From Monocercomonoides exilis (Eukaryota > Preaxostyla > Oxymonadida > Polymastigidae): 64,000 nucleotides of DNA. The stretch lies in assembly GCA_001643675.2 (NCBI GenBank), contig LSRY02000034.1, positions 310,001 through 374,000 on the forward strand, in the 5' to 3' direction. A program made the position numbers and the translations under genes. Positions 45,721 to 57,855 of the stretch are shown here, piece after piece. The stretch's first letter is position 1; each line of letters starts with the position of its first letter. The notes beneath the pieces were generated by a model. That model worked only from the letters and a program-made list of their open reading frames with translations. It searched no databases and had not been told where the DNA came from.

Positions 45721-46490
45721 CATATTCATAGCATAAAACACATAATGGATAATAAAAAAACAGAAAAAAGAAAATAAAAAATACAAAATACAAAATGAAA
45801 AATGAAAAATGAAAAACAAAAAACGAGCAAACATACACCCTCAGGTTTTGCTTCTTCCTCCCCATTTCCTCAGAACTCCCCCCGCTCCCTTTCCAATTCC
45901 TCATCCTCGTGCTGCTGTCCCTTTTCTCGCTGAAAAAACCTTAGCTCTTTCTACAGAAGAAAAGACACTCTGCAATCCTGTTCGGCAAAACTGTCAAAAC
46001 ACCTCCTCCCACACACCTATTTCTGACATTTCTCTCCCACAATCAACATTCACAATAACTCCAATCAATTCAACTGATCCAACAGATGAAACAGGTGTTC
46101 TTTGCAAACATCTCGCCTCTTTCTCCAACAGATGCGTATTCTTCAATTTCCTTCCTACCCTTCCTCTCCTTCCTCTCCTTTCTCTTTTTCTTCCTCTTCT
46201 CTTTATCCCTTTCTTCTGCTCCTCCTTTACCAAACTCCCTTGCCAAGCAATGTGACTACCAAACAATACCCTTGATATTACTCATGAAATCCATCCATCC
46301 CATCTCTCTCTTCTCCTCTCCTCCACAAACTGCTCCTGCTCGCAAAATCCCCAGCAAAATCCCCAGCAAAATCCCCCGCTCAACTGCGTCACTCATTTCG
46401 AAAGAATCATCCAAATCTCAAATATTTCATCTTTATGGATTAATCTGAAAATTTTCATCTACTCAAAAATATCTACTCTTCAACTCATCA
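45721..46490 (-). pseudogene. Low-complexity coding-like remnant
   Basis: A minus frame at 46266-45994 reads SHIAWQGSLVKEEQKKGIKR and KNTHLLEKEARCLQRTPVSS, SVELIGVIVNVDCGREMSEI. It is short and isolated. The plus-strand reading is Ser/Pro/Phe-rich and less convincing. It may link the degraded genes on either side. Confidence 0.25.
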
Positions 46491-47095
46491 AATGCTCAAA
46501 TACACACACCCCGCCTTCTTTTCTGCCCTCCTGCTGACTCCCGCTGCTACAAAATACCCCGCTCCTTTACCTGTCTTGCCCTTCTGCAAATGGCACACCA
46601 AAGACCTCGATGGCCATCTTTCCATGACAGCTGCACAAGCAGCGACGCCTAAAAAAGAATATTTCAGAACAAAAACAGGAACTGGAACTGGAACAAGACA
46701 GAACGGCCATTTCCCGCCCCCAACCCCTCCAAACACCTCCACCAACACACACACGCATTCACAGCTGCAACTCCTCAGCGTCTCTTTCAAGATGAAGTCC
46801 CTTTGCGAACTTCTCTTTCCTGCACTGTTTCATTACATCCTTTCGTTTTGCCTCGCTTCCCGCCCTCCAATCCCCAATCCTGCTGCTTTCATTTTTTTCG
46901 CACTAAAAAAATTATTCTATCCCCTCAATATAGCTAATTGCTGGCTGTCCAATAGGGAAACCTTCTTGTCTTCAACAACGCTGTTTTGCTCCAATTCTGA
47001 TTTCTTGAACATCCAGAAATTGGCTTTGCTCGTTCACCACGGCTTTCCTTGCCAAAAAATGCCCTAAACTGCTCTCCCTGCCTTCTGTTCCAAAA
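46491..47095 (-). pseudogene. Degraded gene remnant, unidentified
   Basis: Two minus frames carry plausible protein: MFKKSELEQNSVVEDKKVSL and SQQLAILRG, and, a frame away, ISYIEGIEQFFQCEKNESSR, AKRKDVMKQCRKEKFAKGLH, LERDAEELQL. TAG and TAA are read as Gln. Interrupted by TGA and indels; no domain. Confidence 0.3.
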
Positions 47096-47099
47096 TTCT

Positions 47100-47720
47100 A
47101 TGTAACTTTGTGCAGATTTTGTCCTTCACAGAATTCCTTCTGATTATCTTCATTCAATAAAATATCAGCTGAATTTGTTTTCACCTTTTGCTCCAAATAA
47201 AAATCATATATCTTGCGTAACTTCATTAATTTCCAAATTGCTATTCAATAACAAGCTCCATTCTTATCGTATTGCTCTCCAAAGTGGAGATTGGCCATTT
47301 CAACAATAACTCATATTCCTGCACTTTGGAAAGGATACAGACGGAAATATCTTCACAATCAATAGAACTATAAAAATTATATACATTGCGTCTTTTTGTG
47401 TAATTGATGAAATTGTTGTATTCCCCCTGGCCATCCAATCTCCAATAATTATCAGATTGAATTTCAAAAATATTACATCTCCACCATTTCTTGTTATCTC
47501 AACAGGAAATAATATTCCCAGTTCCACAGATAATGTTAACTCACTGAACTCTCATTTCGTGGACGGAAATTCCAGTTCAAAGAAAATTGTTCGATCATAG
47601 AATCCATTACAAAAAAGATTCATATAAATTAATCAATTTTCATCTCTGAAAAGCACGAGTGAACGTCGATATAACACAGAAGAATAAGCAATGGTTCAGT
47701 TTTGATGAATTAATTAATGC
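47100..47720 (+). pseudogene. Beta-helix-like protein fragment
   Basis: Two plus frames: SSILIVLLSKVEIGHFNNNS with SCTLERIQTEISSQSIELQK, and VVFPLAIQSPIIIRLNFKNI, TSPPFLVISTGNNIPSSTDN with TAG/TAA as Gln in RSQNPLQKRFIQINQFSS, ending at TGA near 47703. Alternating hydrophobic and Asn/Ser residues match beta-helix repeats of the surface-protein family. Frameshifted. Confidence 0.35.
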
Positions 47721-49045
47721 TGTTGTATTTTTTTTGAAATTTTTGAGTCTGAATGAGGATTCCGTGAAAGGAATACAAAAGAGAAAGATTGAACGATGAA
47801 GAGGAGAATGAGGCCAAAGCCTGGGTTAGTGTGGAAGAAGAAGAGAAGATGGGAATAATTATTTGTGTCAAAAGATGGAAATATATTTCAAGAATCAACA
47901 ATTCAATATAAAACGAAGCATTTCATATTTTGGGGAAAAGACAAAAAGATGTGGGGTTTGTCAGATTTTTATAAATCAATCTTTTCATTTGAAAGAAGTT
48001 TGAGAGATGAGGAAAATGTTGGAATAGGATGAAAAGAAAAAATAATAAAGAGAAATTATCGGATAAAGATGGAAACTGAAAACAAATAATATATCTTGAA
48101 AATAAAACTGTTAGAGCAGTTCAATTGAATTTGTTGTTGTGAACATTGCTTGGTTCTGTTCATTCGTTCCAGGCTCTGTAGTTGGGATAATTGATTCACT
48201 CCAGTTGAATGAATACAAAGTGATATTTATTCATCAAAAAGAAGCGTCATTTCCATCACGTTTGCTATGGTGATGCATATTAGGAAATATTTAGAAATGA
48301 ATGGTTTGATATGTTTTGGAATTTTTCGTTCAATTTTTCAACATTTATGTGTCTGTTTTGAATGGATTTCTCTTCTCTTTTGACGTTTGTCATTCTTAAA
48401 TTTGCTCATGGTTGATATGTTATTGATTTATAATTTCATCCACGATATTATTATAATGAACAAATTGTTTATTATCAAAAAAATGAGCTTATTCATCAAT
48501 ATTTTGATTCAAACAATGAAAAGGCTGAAACCAAGAAGGAATAAAATTTTATGACAAATTGTTTCATTTTTTATCACAATTTAATGCAAAAATCAATTTT
48601 TCAAATACGCCATATTTTTATTCCATTTTTATAATTTGATCTTTTTTATGAAATCAAATAAGATCACTCAAATGCAACAAAGAAGAATTAAATATCTGAA
48701 AGGAAAACTGAAAAAACAAATTTGGACAGTGGGTGGAATTAAATCAAATATCAAAAATCCCAAATCATTTTTTAAGAAAGTGGACAATAGATCATCAATA
48801 TGAATGATCGGAGTGATATGAAGGCATTTTCATACTGGAACTACTGCATGGAGCGATGAATGGAGGGGATACAGCTTAATAAAAAAAGAATGATTCAAAC
48901 TTTTGACAGTCAATCACAAAAAATGTTTCAAGGATAAAAAAACAAACTGTTACACAATCGCAATTGAAGCCTATTGGAGATGTCTTTTTTGTTTTTTCAC
49001 TTGCACAGGGATTCAAGACAAGTACTAGTTTATATTTATCTTCTT
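47721..49045. other. AT-rich spacer, no gene seen
   Basis: No convincing frame on either strand and no element end recognised. Around 48112-48200 the composition is slightly less AT-rich, without a clear ORF. Confidence 0.35.
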
Positions 49046-49047
49046 TT

Positions 49048-51600
49048 TCATGCGAAACAAGCACTCAACGCAGATTTTGGTATTTTTGCACTCCATTTTC
49101 TAATCTGTTTTTGAAACATATCATCCATAAAACTTTTGATGAAAAAAGATGAAGTTTTATCACTTTTTTCATTGAAGAGATGACCCAAGAGAAATGACTT
49201 GAAGAATGTGGGATGAATGATGAAAAATACATAAAATAAAAAGAAAAAATATTCAAAAGAAAAATGTAGATGGAATATTTTTTTCTGGAGAATATTATAA
49301 TCTCCTTTGTAAATAGAAGAAGAGAAGAAAATGAAATATGAAGAGGAAGAGGAAGAAGAGGAAGACACTTTCATTGCATTTGAATGCCTCATCACACGAG
49401 AACCACTCACAACAGAAGATGTTGTAGTTGGTGGAGACATCGTCTGTGTAGAGTTTCAGGAGCTCATCTGCAAATGGAATGAGGAATCAGTCAAATAAAA
49501 AGGCGATTGCGATTGCGAAGGAGAGAGGATGCGATACGATGAAACAGTGACAACTTCATTAAAGACTGCGGACACCTAAAAGGATGCTGTGGTTGTTTTG
49601 TCGAAGTCTGCAGTCACTCCAGCCATCGATATGGCTGAAGGAACATATGTTGAAGAAGAAAGTGAGGTCCGAGATAGCGAACGGAAAGATGAGTGGTCAG
49701 AAAAGACGCCATTTGATCTGCATGTCTTCTCTTGGATGGGCACATACACTGGCTGGTCTGAGAAATCTGTGTCTGAACGTGTTGTCTTGTCTTCTCTTGT
49801 ACAGCCTCCACTGCTTATCTCTTCCCAGTTTTCATCGTCATCATCGTTATCTTCTTTTTCTTCTTCTTCTGAGTCATCATCATTATTTCACTTCTTCTCA
49901 TCTCCTGTCCCTTTCATCTCCTGCGCTTCCTCGTTATCCGCCTCCCTCTTCTCTTGAAACACACCAGAAACAGATTCGCATTCAACTGGAGCATCACATC
50001 TTCCTCTAACGGGTTCTCCTTCATCTCCCCTTCGTGTGCCAGTTTCAATAACAGAGCCACCACAAATGTTGATGTTGTCTCATTTGGATGGTTCAATGCA
50101 ACCAGAACAAGCAGATAAATGAAGAGAAGTATCAGGCAGTGGTTCGCAAACGAGTCGCACTCCATTTCTTCTGCTTTCGCTTAGGATATTTATCCTGTAT
50201 GTCTGAAAGTGAATGCGCCGAATCTCTCTCTGCACACCTGCTGCTTCTCCTCAGTCGGTTGCCTTTCTTTTGCATTCTCTGCAACCTTTGCCTTCATTCA
50301 GCTCTTTCTGCTCTTTCTGCTTTCTCTTATTTCCCATCTGCCCAAAACCAGTACGGGATTTTTTGTGCTGAGCACCGACGGAGTCTGGCCAGGCATGATT
50401 GGAGTGATGAATGCATCGTGACAATCTCCTTGTTCTGCCTTTGGATGAGAATCCTCTTTGTCACCCAGCCAGTCTTCACTGAAGGCCATCCATTGTGCTC
50501 CATCATCCGAATGAACGATGCGAAGAAGGAGCTGTTTGATGAGGTGATTTGAGACTCGCTTTGAGGAAGACGAGGCAGAAGAGGCAGGAGATGAAGCGAT
50601 GGGTGTGTTGGATAGGAGAAGATAAAAGATGGAGATGGAAAGGGTGAAGATTGAGAAGGAGGAGAAGACACAGAGAAAGAAGGGATTTGTCGAGTGGCTG
50701 TAGGATATAAAGGCGAAAGCGAGGGAGATGAAGTGGGATACTTGCTTCCACCGATGCTGTCACAAACGATGTTATTATTGATATTGTTAATGCTGTTGAA
50801 ACTGATAATGTTATTATTGTTATTGTAAGTACAGAAACAGATAGATGGTGAAATTGCAGTTTTCACAGAAGGAACAACCGGTTGGGTTCGAGAAAGAAGC
50901 ACACCTAAGCTGTTAAGTGAAGCTTGCTCAGAATGTGCATGGAAATTAACAGAAAAAGAAGAAGAAGAAGAAGAAGATGCAGATGATGAAGCAGAATGAG
51001 AGGAGGAAGAAAAAAGTGAACGAATCAGAGGCTGAAGTTGCAGATGAGGTGGCTGAGAAAGAAGAAGAAGAAGAAGGATTATGAAAATCCGGGGAAGGTT
51101 AAAGGGGAGCAAACTAATTTTTGAGTGTTGGGTTCATCGTATTTCTCAGGGACATGATGTATTTCGTCTCTTTGCTTGAGAGTTTTTGGGATTGTATCAA
51201 GGAATAAAGGGAAATGGAAGAAGAAGAAGAATAAGAAGCAGCGTTCCCAATAACAAATGGGAGAGAAAGAAATGGCATAGCTTGTTCACTTCCTCTATCT
51301 GCAGAAGGAAAATGATGAGGAGACGAAGTGAAAGCAGTCTGATTTGTGTTGAGCGAAGCGTCAGAAGCAGCAGATGAAGATGATGGTGAATGAGAATTTT
51401 CATAACCAGCAAATGCGAAAAGGCTAAGGTTGGAAGAGAAGTCAGTGGAGACACAGAAAAAGAAGAAGAAGAAGAGAAATAACATTCATTTGTCAAAAAA
51501 ATTTTGGTAGGTTGGAAAAATTCGGATTTCGTAATGGCCAACTGCAACAACAGATGGAAAATCCATTCTATGTCTCCACATGAGAATTTAAACACTTTAC
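49048..51600 (-). pseudogene. Serine-rich degraded gene set
   Basis: The minus strand carries a Ser-rich frame (51112-50327) with ASLNSLGVLLSRTQPVVPSV, an Asn run, and SLQSCLARLRRCSAQKIPYW. It continues past TAA as Gln (GKQEKAERAERAE) and a TGA into RQRLQRMQKKGNRLRRSSRC. Another frame (50165-49914) gives LILLFIYLLVLVALNHPNET, likely a membrane helix, and MKENPLEEDVMLQLNANLFL. 51485-51114 and 49440-49048 are similar Ser/Phe-rich frames. Probably one large decayed membrane protein gene or neighbours; no family recognised. Plus-strand ORFs at 49.6-50.5 kb could be alternatives. Confidence 0.3.
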
Positions 51601-52379
51601 AATGAAATTCTCAAATACGAAGAAGATGTTCTTTCCATCGGCCATATAAATAAAAAAATATCTTATATAAAGAGATCGAAGAAGAAAAAGAAGAAACCAG
51701 ATAATTCGCAAGAATGCTGCTTGAAATGGATTGTTCCTGAAAATGATGCACAACATGAAAAAAAAAGCTATTCATCGAAATGGAAATAAAATTGAAAAAA
51801 TACTTGAAAATTATTGGTTTTGGATTGACAATAAAAAATCCTCAAAAGAACACTCCTTTCCTTTCTATCGCAAATGCAGAAGATTGTCCAGTCACCAATG
51901 CTTCCTTTCTACTTTTCCATTGTTTCCCTGTGCTCCATTCTCCATCGTCCTATTTTCTTACATAAAAATCCAATTTTTAATGATGTAATCCATCTTATTC
52001 ATAAAGAAAAAAAAATATTTCTGTCCTTCCCCGCAAATGCTGCCTTTTGTTTGCATTCTTCTTTGCTGAAAAAAGTTTCCCGTTAGATTCAATAGAAAAA
52101 CAATAAATATAATTTTCAATCATGTTTCGTATTGTTTTTTTAACACGCTTTTTTCAATTTTTTCTATATAGCTTATGACCAAGTATTTTGATTTTTATCC
52201 TTTAACCGGGTTTTATAAAGATTTCACATGAAAGATAGACTTGCCACGGATTTTTCGTTGTTTATCAGAAAAATAACTATTTTTGTTGAAAGAATGAGAA
52301 ATTTTAGGAACAACAAAGTTGTTTCAATGAACAGCTTTAACTATTCGTTAAAACTTGTTTGTATTCAGTATCAATAATT
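51601..52379. other. AT-rich spacer, no gene seen
   Basis: Nothing I can support. Short ORFs are without motifs. Confidence 0.35.
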
Positions 52380-53882
52380 GTTTTTGAAAAAATACTCACA
52401 AATTTCGAATAAACAAAATTTTCAAACATGTCAAAAACAAGAAAATGTTATGGGACCGATCAAAAGAAAAATGGAAACAAGTTTAAAAACACTTTTTCGA
52501 CAAATAATGCTAATTTTGAATACATTGATATTCCATTTTGTTTCGTTATAAACATACAAAATAATTTTTATCGATTGTCCACATCCTTGGAACTTGCGGT
52601 TAGATGCTGCAAAAAGATCAGAAATGGGAGAGTACAGCAAATGGAACATTATATAATGGAAACAGAATGAAGAGAACATGAAATAAAGTGTGGGAGTTGG
52701 AGACACACTTATCCTGTCGAAATAAAAATATAACGAAGATTGCAAATTTTTCGACGGAAGTTAAGATGATGAGTTGGACTAGACAGAAACAAAAGATGTT
52801 TGAAGGGATAGATTTTCACACTAGATTTGAGATATTTCAACTGGCATGAAAGAGGAAACAGATTATTGAACGATTTTGTTTTGAAATGGGATACTCAAAA
52901 ACGACTTAGCAATTATCTCGCTTGGAGAAAGCTTTGTTATTTCTTTGTCGATTTCGCTTGTTTCTCTTTCAAAATGATATGAACAGATGAATGATTTATC
53001 GATACACAACCAGACTTCATTGGTTCTTTGTACTCCTCAAAATGCAATTTGTTCCAGAAAAGTATTCATTCTCGTAATATTTGTCTCATCTGTAGTGTTG
53101 AGAGCAGCAAGAGTTGTGCAAGTATTTGAAGTTCAAAGAGTGGATGACAAAGAGTGGAATGAGAAAGCTCATGCAAACGAATAGAGCTCTTTTTAAGAAA
53201 GCGATGACAACAAAAGAGTGTCGTAGCATCACACAAATGAAGACTCAAAAATTAGTTTAAATAGAGGCAAAAACCAAAGAAGAAAAGAGATGATTTTGAA
53301 ATGATGATGAAAAAAATATGATAATCAACATTATTTTTCAGATTCATGAAAAGGATTTGACTCAAAAAAGACTAATCAGAAATCGGAACATTGACAACCA
53401 AGAAGATGCGGAAGAAAATGTTGCTTTAATTTCATTATTTGTTCAATTTCTGCCTTCTGTATCTCATCTTCCACAAGTTGAATTATTAAAAAGTTTTTGT
53501 TCAATCAGAACATAAAGAAAAATCTTGAAATGAAATCTAAACAGAGATAAGGAAGTATTGACAAATACATATCTGCAAAAGTGATCAATTTCTTTTTCAT
53601 ATTATGTTTTCAGATGATTGTGGGATTTGTGTCTTTTCTTATAATTAAATTTCTCTATTTTCATTTCTTTTTTGTTGCTTCATTCATTTTCGTTGATGTT
53701 AAGTTCAAAAAATAAATTCCAAAAAAGAATAACCTATAACGATTCATTGTCGAACAAAGTTCAAAATTCATGGAATTTCGATCAAAATCACTCAAACTTC
53801 GTTCATTTCGAAATCGATAGAAAAAGAATATAAAGCTTAAGAACAATTCCAAAAATAATTGTTAAAGACAAAACATGTGTGA
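52380..53882 (+). repeat. Right arm of 1,503-bp inverted duplication, with gene
   Basis: Inverse copy of 28439-29941. The plus strand codes: MSKTRKCYGTDQKKNGNKFK, LELAVRCCKKIRNGRVQQ, then past a TGA, REHEIKCGSWRHTYPVEI (zinc-ribbon-like). A neighbouring frame gives GIDFHTRFEIFQLA-TGA-KRKQIIERF and SKTTQQLSRLEKALLF, and a third gives VQVFEVQRVDDKEWNEKAHA with several TAR as Gln. An AG acceptor at about 53341 precedes HEKDLTQKRLIRNRNIDNQE. It is probably one multi-exon or frameshifted gene; the protein is not recognised. The arms lack obvious terminal repeats. Confidence 0.85.
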
Positions 53883-54269
53883 AAATTTGGGACAAAATAT
53901 TTTTCTTCAGGCTTTTTTATTGAAAAATTATGCAATTTAAATGAACTTTTTGTGATATTCATATTTGAAAAAAATTTGTTTATTTTTGAAATAGAAGTGA
54001 GATTACAAAACATTTTGCTGTTATATCAATGGTAGTACACAGATATGATAATCTTGTTTATTTTGAAATCAGAAAATGTTTAATAATGTTTTTAGTAAAA
54101 CAATTTATTCATGCTTTGTGAAAAAAAAGCTTGGGTTTAATTGAACTACATCGGAACCATTTAATCAAGCCCATAAAATATACTATGAGGATATCAATTA
54201 CAAAAAAAATTTTTGGATGATTCTAAAATATGGGTTTTTGCTATTCAAAAACATATTTTTTCAACTGAA
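53883..54269. other. 5' flank of the ISXO2-like element
   Basis: AT-rich, no gene. Its first about 70 bp matches, inverted, the sequence near 31130-31190, which may mark an element terminus. Confidence 0.4.
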
Positions 54270-55240
54270 ATGGAATGTCCCTGCTGCAAAAGAAGAACGA
54301 CGATTCAAACAGATTCAGCTAATACAAGAAGGTTTCAGATGCAAAAGGTGAAAAGTATCACAAAATTTGAGAAAAGGAACAATATTTGAATATTTGAAGT
54401 CACGTATTTCTGTTTGTTTCTTGCTAATTTTGTTCTGGCACTGTGGTTTGAATCAACTTCAGACAATGACATTAACGGGAATAATTTATCATTCAATTGT
54501 TGAATGGAATCGAATGATCAGACGATCAACAGAAATCTATTTGAAAAATCATCCATTCATGATGGGTGGAGAGGGAAAGATTGTTGAAATAGACGAAGCC
54601 ATATGGAGACGGAGGAAGTATTGAAGAGGTCGAAGATAAAAGCTAATTTGGATGCTTGGTATTGTGGAAAGAGACACAAAGAAAGAAGGAAAGTTGAATG
54701 CATTCGTTATTAATTGAAGATCAGGGAAAGTGTTAATTCCTTTAATCAAAGAATGCGTGTTTCCTGGAACAAAAGTTCATACGGATGAATGGAAAGGATA
54801 TAAGAGCCTTCGAAAAGAATGTGACGATCATTATGCTGTGAATCATTCAAAAGAGCATAAAAACGAAGAAAATGATGCATGCACTTATTTAATTGAAGGC
54901 ACATGGTCAAGACTCAGGAGATACATGCCTGTTCTTGGTGGGCGTATTGGATGCTTGGAGGAGTACTTAGCGGCTTTAATATTTCAAAAGATTCAGAATT
55001 AGTCTTTTGAAGAACTGCCAAATGCTATCAAAGAGAATTCTAATGAAAAATACGTGAATGCCGTTGAACAGCTGAACAACGATGAAGAATCAGAATTAGA
55101 TGATGAAGAGGAAAAAGATTAATTGTCTGAATCGGATCATCAATTTGAAGATGATTCCTCAAGTTTGGGAGTCGGTGATGGAAAAGATGCCAGCGATCAC
55201 CAGCCAGAAAAAAGAACATGTCATTTTTTTGAACATTAAA
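54270..55240 (+). pseudogene. ISXO2/IS1595-like transposase, nearly complete
   Basis: Order of motifs: CPCC at 54276 in one frame, then in the next frame QLIQEGFRCKR-TGA-KV (zinc ribbon with TGA where the last Cys belongs), RKGTIFEYLKSRISVCFLL, GGEGKIVEIDEAIWRRRKY (first Asp), TGA, RGRRQKLIWMLGIVERDTK, TGA, RSGKVLIPLIKECVFPGTKV, HTDEWKGYKSLRKECDDHYA (second Asp), VNHSKEHKN, and YLIEGTWSRLRRYMPVLGGR (third acidic residue). Then an acidic tail with TAG/TAA as Gln. All catalytic positions are present. Three TGA (54349, 54622, 54715) and one frameshift separate it from a clean gene. Confidence 0.75.
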
Positions 55241-55775
55241 TAAAATATGATTACATAATTTTCTCATTATTTTTGACTTTTGGTTATGAAATTGTCATTC
55301 AAAAATATAATAATAAGGTTTTGTTTTATATATTCTTTTTATTTTCTAAAAAAGTGGTTTAATTCTTGGGTTTGCACTCAAATCAACTTGATATGGTTAT
55401 GTTACATTCCACGGTTTTGTCACAAATCTTCTCTTTAGGGTTTTGATCAGTAATTGTTGATTTTTCTTTGATTTATTTATTTTTTAGTGTAAGGGTTTGA
55501 AATAAAAGTCTAATTTGTGCCAGAACTTTTTGCAATCGGTGTCGAAACCCGAGCCGTTTTGATCAAAAGTTTCAATGTTATTTTTTTTTTAAAAAAGCAT
55601 TTTTTTTTCTCTATTCCAGAAAGAATACAACTGTCTTTCATTTAATAATGAACAAAAATAATATGAAGCTTGTTAGCAATTATCTTCTATCAACAGAAAA
55701 TAAAAAATAACGTGTTAAATCAAATATATCAGTTAAAAAAACATATTTATGGAATTAAATCAGTTATATCATCAG
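55241..55775. other. AT-rich spacer, no gene seen
   Basis: Possible 3' flank of the ISXO2-like element; no motif found. Confidence 0.35.
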
Positions 55776-55779
55776 AGGA

Positions 55780-57160
55780 TCAATAAATTGCTCCGAATGA
55801 TGTTCCTTCTGGTGCTTTCTGAGGTTCTATTTCTTTCACATCACATTCCGGAGGGTTTTCTGGTAGTCTTTCGAGAAGTTCTGTTTTGTCCACAGGCCAC
55901 ATGCCACACACTTTCCATGAAAATTCTATTGTTTCGTGGTAGCTGGAAACAGATAATCCGTTTCTGAAAACTGATTCAATTTCATCTCTTTTTTGTGAAG
56001 CTGTTGTTGTTTTCCCGCAGTTTATTGATTCAGAGAATATTCTTTTCATATGAGAGAAGATAAATTGGTCATTCAACTGATGAAGATGGGATGTGTGCGA
56101 AGGTAGTCGAATTAGATCAATTAAATTGTCTCTGCAAATATTTCTGATTTCTTCTTGGAAATGACCCACTCCTCCATCCATGATTAAAGCAGCGTGCGCA
56201 AACTCCATTCCAATCGCTTTTCTTTTTTTCACAATTTCCATGATGAAACATTTCTTTTACAAATCCAAAAACAAAGCAGATGCAATGTGTCCATTTGTTG
56301 AAGGGATGAACACTTCTTGAGACGTTGTTGCGAGTAGATATTCATGTGGGATTGTTGTGAAGTGTGTAATAATGGGTGTTAGGTATCGACAACCATCTGC
56401 GCTTGTCATAAAGACAAAAGTTGTCGATGTTGGAAGCGAAGCTTCAGGTGTAAATGTGGAAGGTGTTGTGGAAGATGTTGCTTCATAATTGTCGCACTGG
56501 TAAAAAAAAATTGTCGAAGTTTTGTCAATATAAAAAATTAATTGTGGAATTAATATCACATCATTGTGCGTTTTTTCATAATTTTCAAAAAAAGGTAATA
56601 ACAAATATATACATGAATGAGCTATTCTTCCAATAGGCAAAGACGTTGGTTTCTGTAATATGATTTTTGGATGCCTTTTCAAAAATCGATCTATCCAATG
56701 TTTGTCAACGACCTTTATGTCCTCTCTTTCTTTCCGTTTTTTTGATTGATGTTCATATGCCTTATTTCCAAATAACAATAAAACAGACGCAAAAAAAGCG
56801 AAAAACAAACCATTTGAGTAATATACGCTTTCGTTGGATATTTTCCATTCCTAATATCTTCTAGAATTTGATTTTCAAAGTCTGCTTATTCGCATTTATT
56901 AAACAATGTTAACTTTCAGCATTTTCTAATTTCTCTTCCACTTGTTCTCGCTTTCAAAGCCCGTTGGAATGAACTTCGATTAAGGATTCCGCATTTGTCA
57001 ATTTGTCGTTCCGAATATTCCAAGATTTCATGGGAGGAAAGTGCTTTTTCATATGCATCACCTAATGAACGGAATTCATCGGTTGCCGCAATCCTTATGG
57101 GTAAAGGATTTATCTTTAACATTTTGATCAAAATATTTAATTTGATTTTTTCGATCAAAG
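55780..57160 (-). CDS. Tigger/pogo-like DDE_1 transposase with intron
   Basis: The N-terminal HTH region is at 57130-56920 (INPLPIRIAATDEFRSLGDA, CGILNRSSFQRALKARTSG), then a TGA, FENQILEDIRNGKYPTKAYI. An intron (GTTTGT...AAATAAG, about 56808-56762) joins to AYEHQSKKRKEREDIKVVDK, HWIDRFLKRHPKIILQKP, LIFYIDKTSTIFF (first catalytic block), FVFMTSADGCRYLTPIITH, TAA as Gln in LFLDLQKKCF, FAHAALIMDGGVGHFQEEIR (second Asp) and IRLPSHTSHLHQLNDQF. It ends at TGA near 55791. The third Asp position in HLHQLND is shifted relative to the usual QPLD. Close to complete. Confidence 0.7.
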
Positions 57161-57169
57161 TGGCTTGGG

Positions 57170-57330
57170 TTTGCTCCCCGGCTCGGGTTTCAACCCCGAC
57201 TATACGGTTGTTCCCCAAGTCCTACGGTCCGAATCTTCGACCTTATTGCTAAATGTCCCAGGTTCGAAACCTGTTGGACCTATTTTTTTTTTTTTTTTTA
57301 TTTTTTTTTTTTTTTTTTTTTTTAATTTTT
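57170..57330 (+). other. tRNA-like T-arm followed by T runs
   Basis: GGTTCGAAACC at about 57261 is a canonical T-loop, with TGGACC a few bases on and a long T run from 57285, like a Pol III terminator. The spacing back to a possible 5' acceptor strand (CGGTCC, about 57226) leaves no room for a D arm. A second GC-rich hairpin (GGGTTTCAACCCC) lies at 57187. Best read as a tRNA-derived or SINE-like remnant, not a tRNA gene. Confidence 0.3.
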
Positions 57331-57603
57331 TTAATTTTTATTTTCTTTTTTGGTACATATATTGTTCAATCTTACCAAAGCTTCAAAGTGCATAATTTTT
57401 TGCATTTGTGATAATAAAATAATTTCATAATAATATATATAATAATTTCCTGTTAAAAATGAATATTCTTTTTAACAATTCAAAAATCTAAATAATTATA
57501 ATTATAATTATAATTATAATTATTATAATAATAAAAACAAAAAAATTTTACTCAAATATGTATTATCTGAACGTTGTTTTTCTTGATTAAAATGTTTTTC
57601 ATA

Positions 57604-57855
57604 TGTGTGATTATTTTTGAAAACATATTTTCCTATCAAAATTTTTGATTCAAATAACTGCCTTGAATTTAAGAAAATGAACACTGAAAAGTGAACAGGC
57701 TTATTCAAGAGATCATCGTCTTTATTTCATCAAAATCATTTGTTTTTGAACCAGTCGTGATGAATTCAGCATTTGTATCAAAAATCTCTTCCCAATGAAA
57801 AACAACCTTGAAAAATCAAGACACCGAAATAAGTTTTATTTTTAAAAATCATCAT
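57604..57855. mobile_element. MITE of the TGGGTGATT family, diverged
   Basis: Starts TGTGTGATTATTTTTGAAAAC after TA and has the family interior (TGCCTTGAATTTAAGAAAATGAACACTGAAAAGTG; CTCTTCCCAATGAAAAACAA). It ends near AAAAATCATCA. The right end is degraded. Confidence 0.65.

Noticed and set aside
52431-53852. Antisense ORFs in the duplicated arm (for example on the minus strand at 52431-52745)
   Set aside because: They lack TAR-bridged continuity and motifs; the plus strand reads far better across all three frames of the arm.
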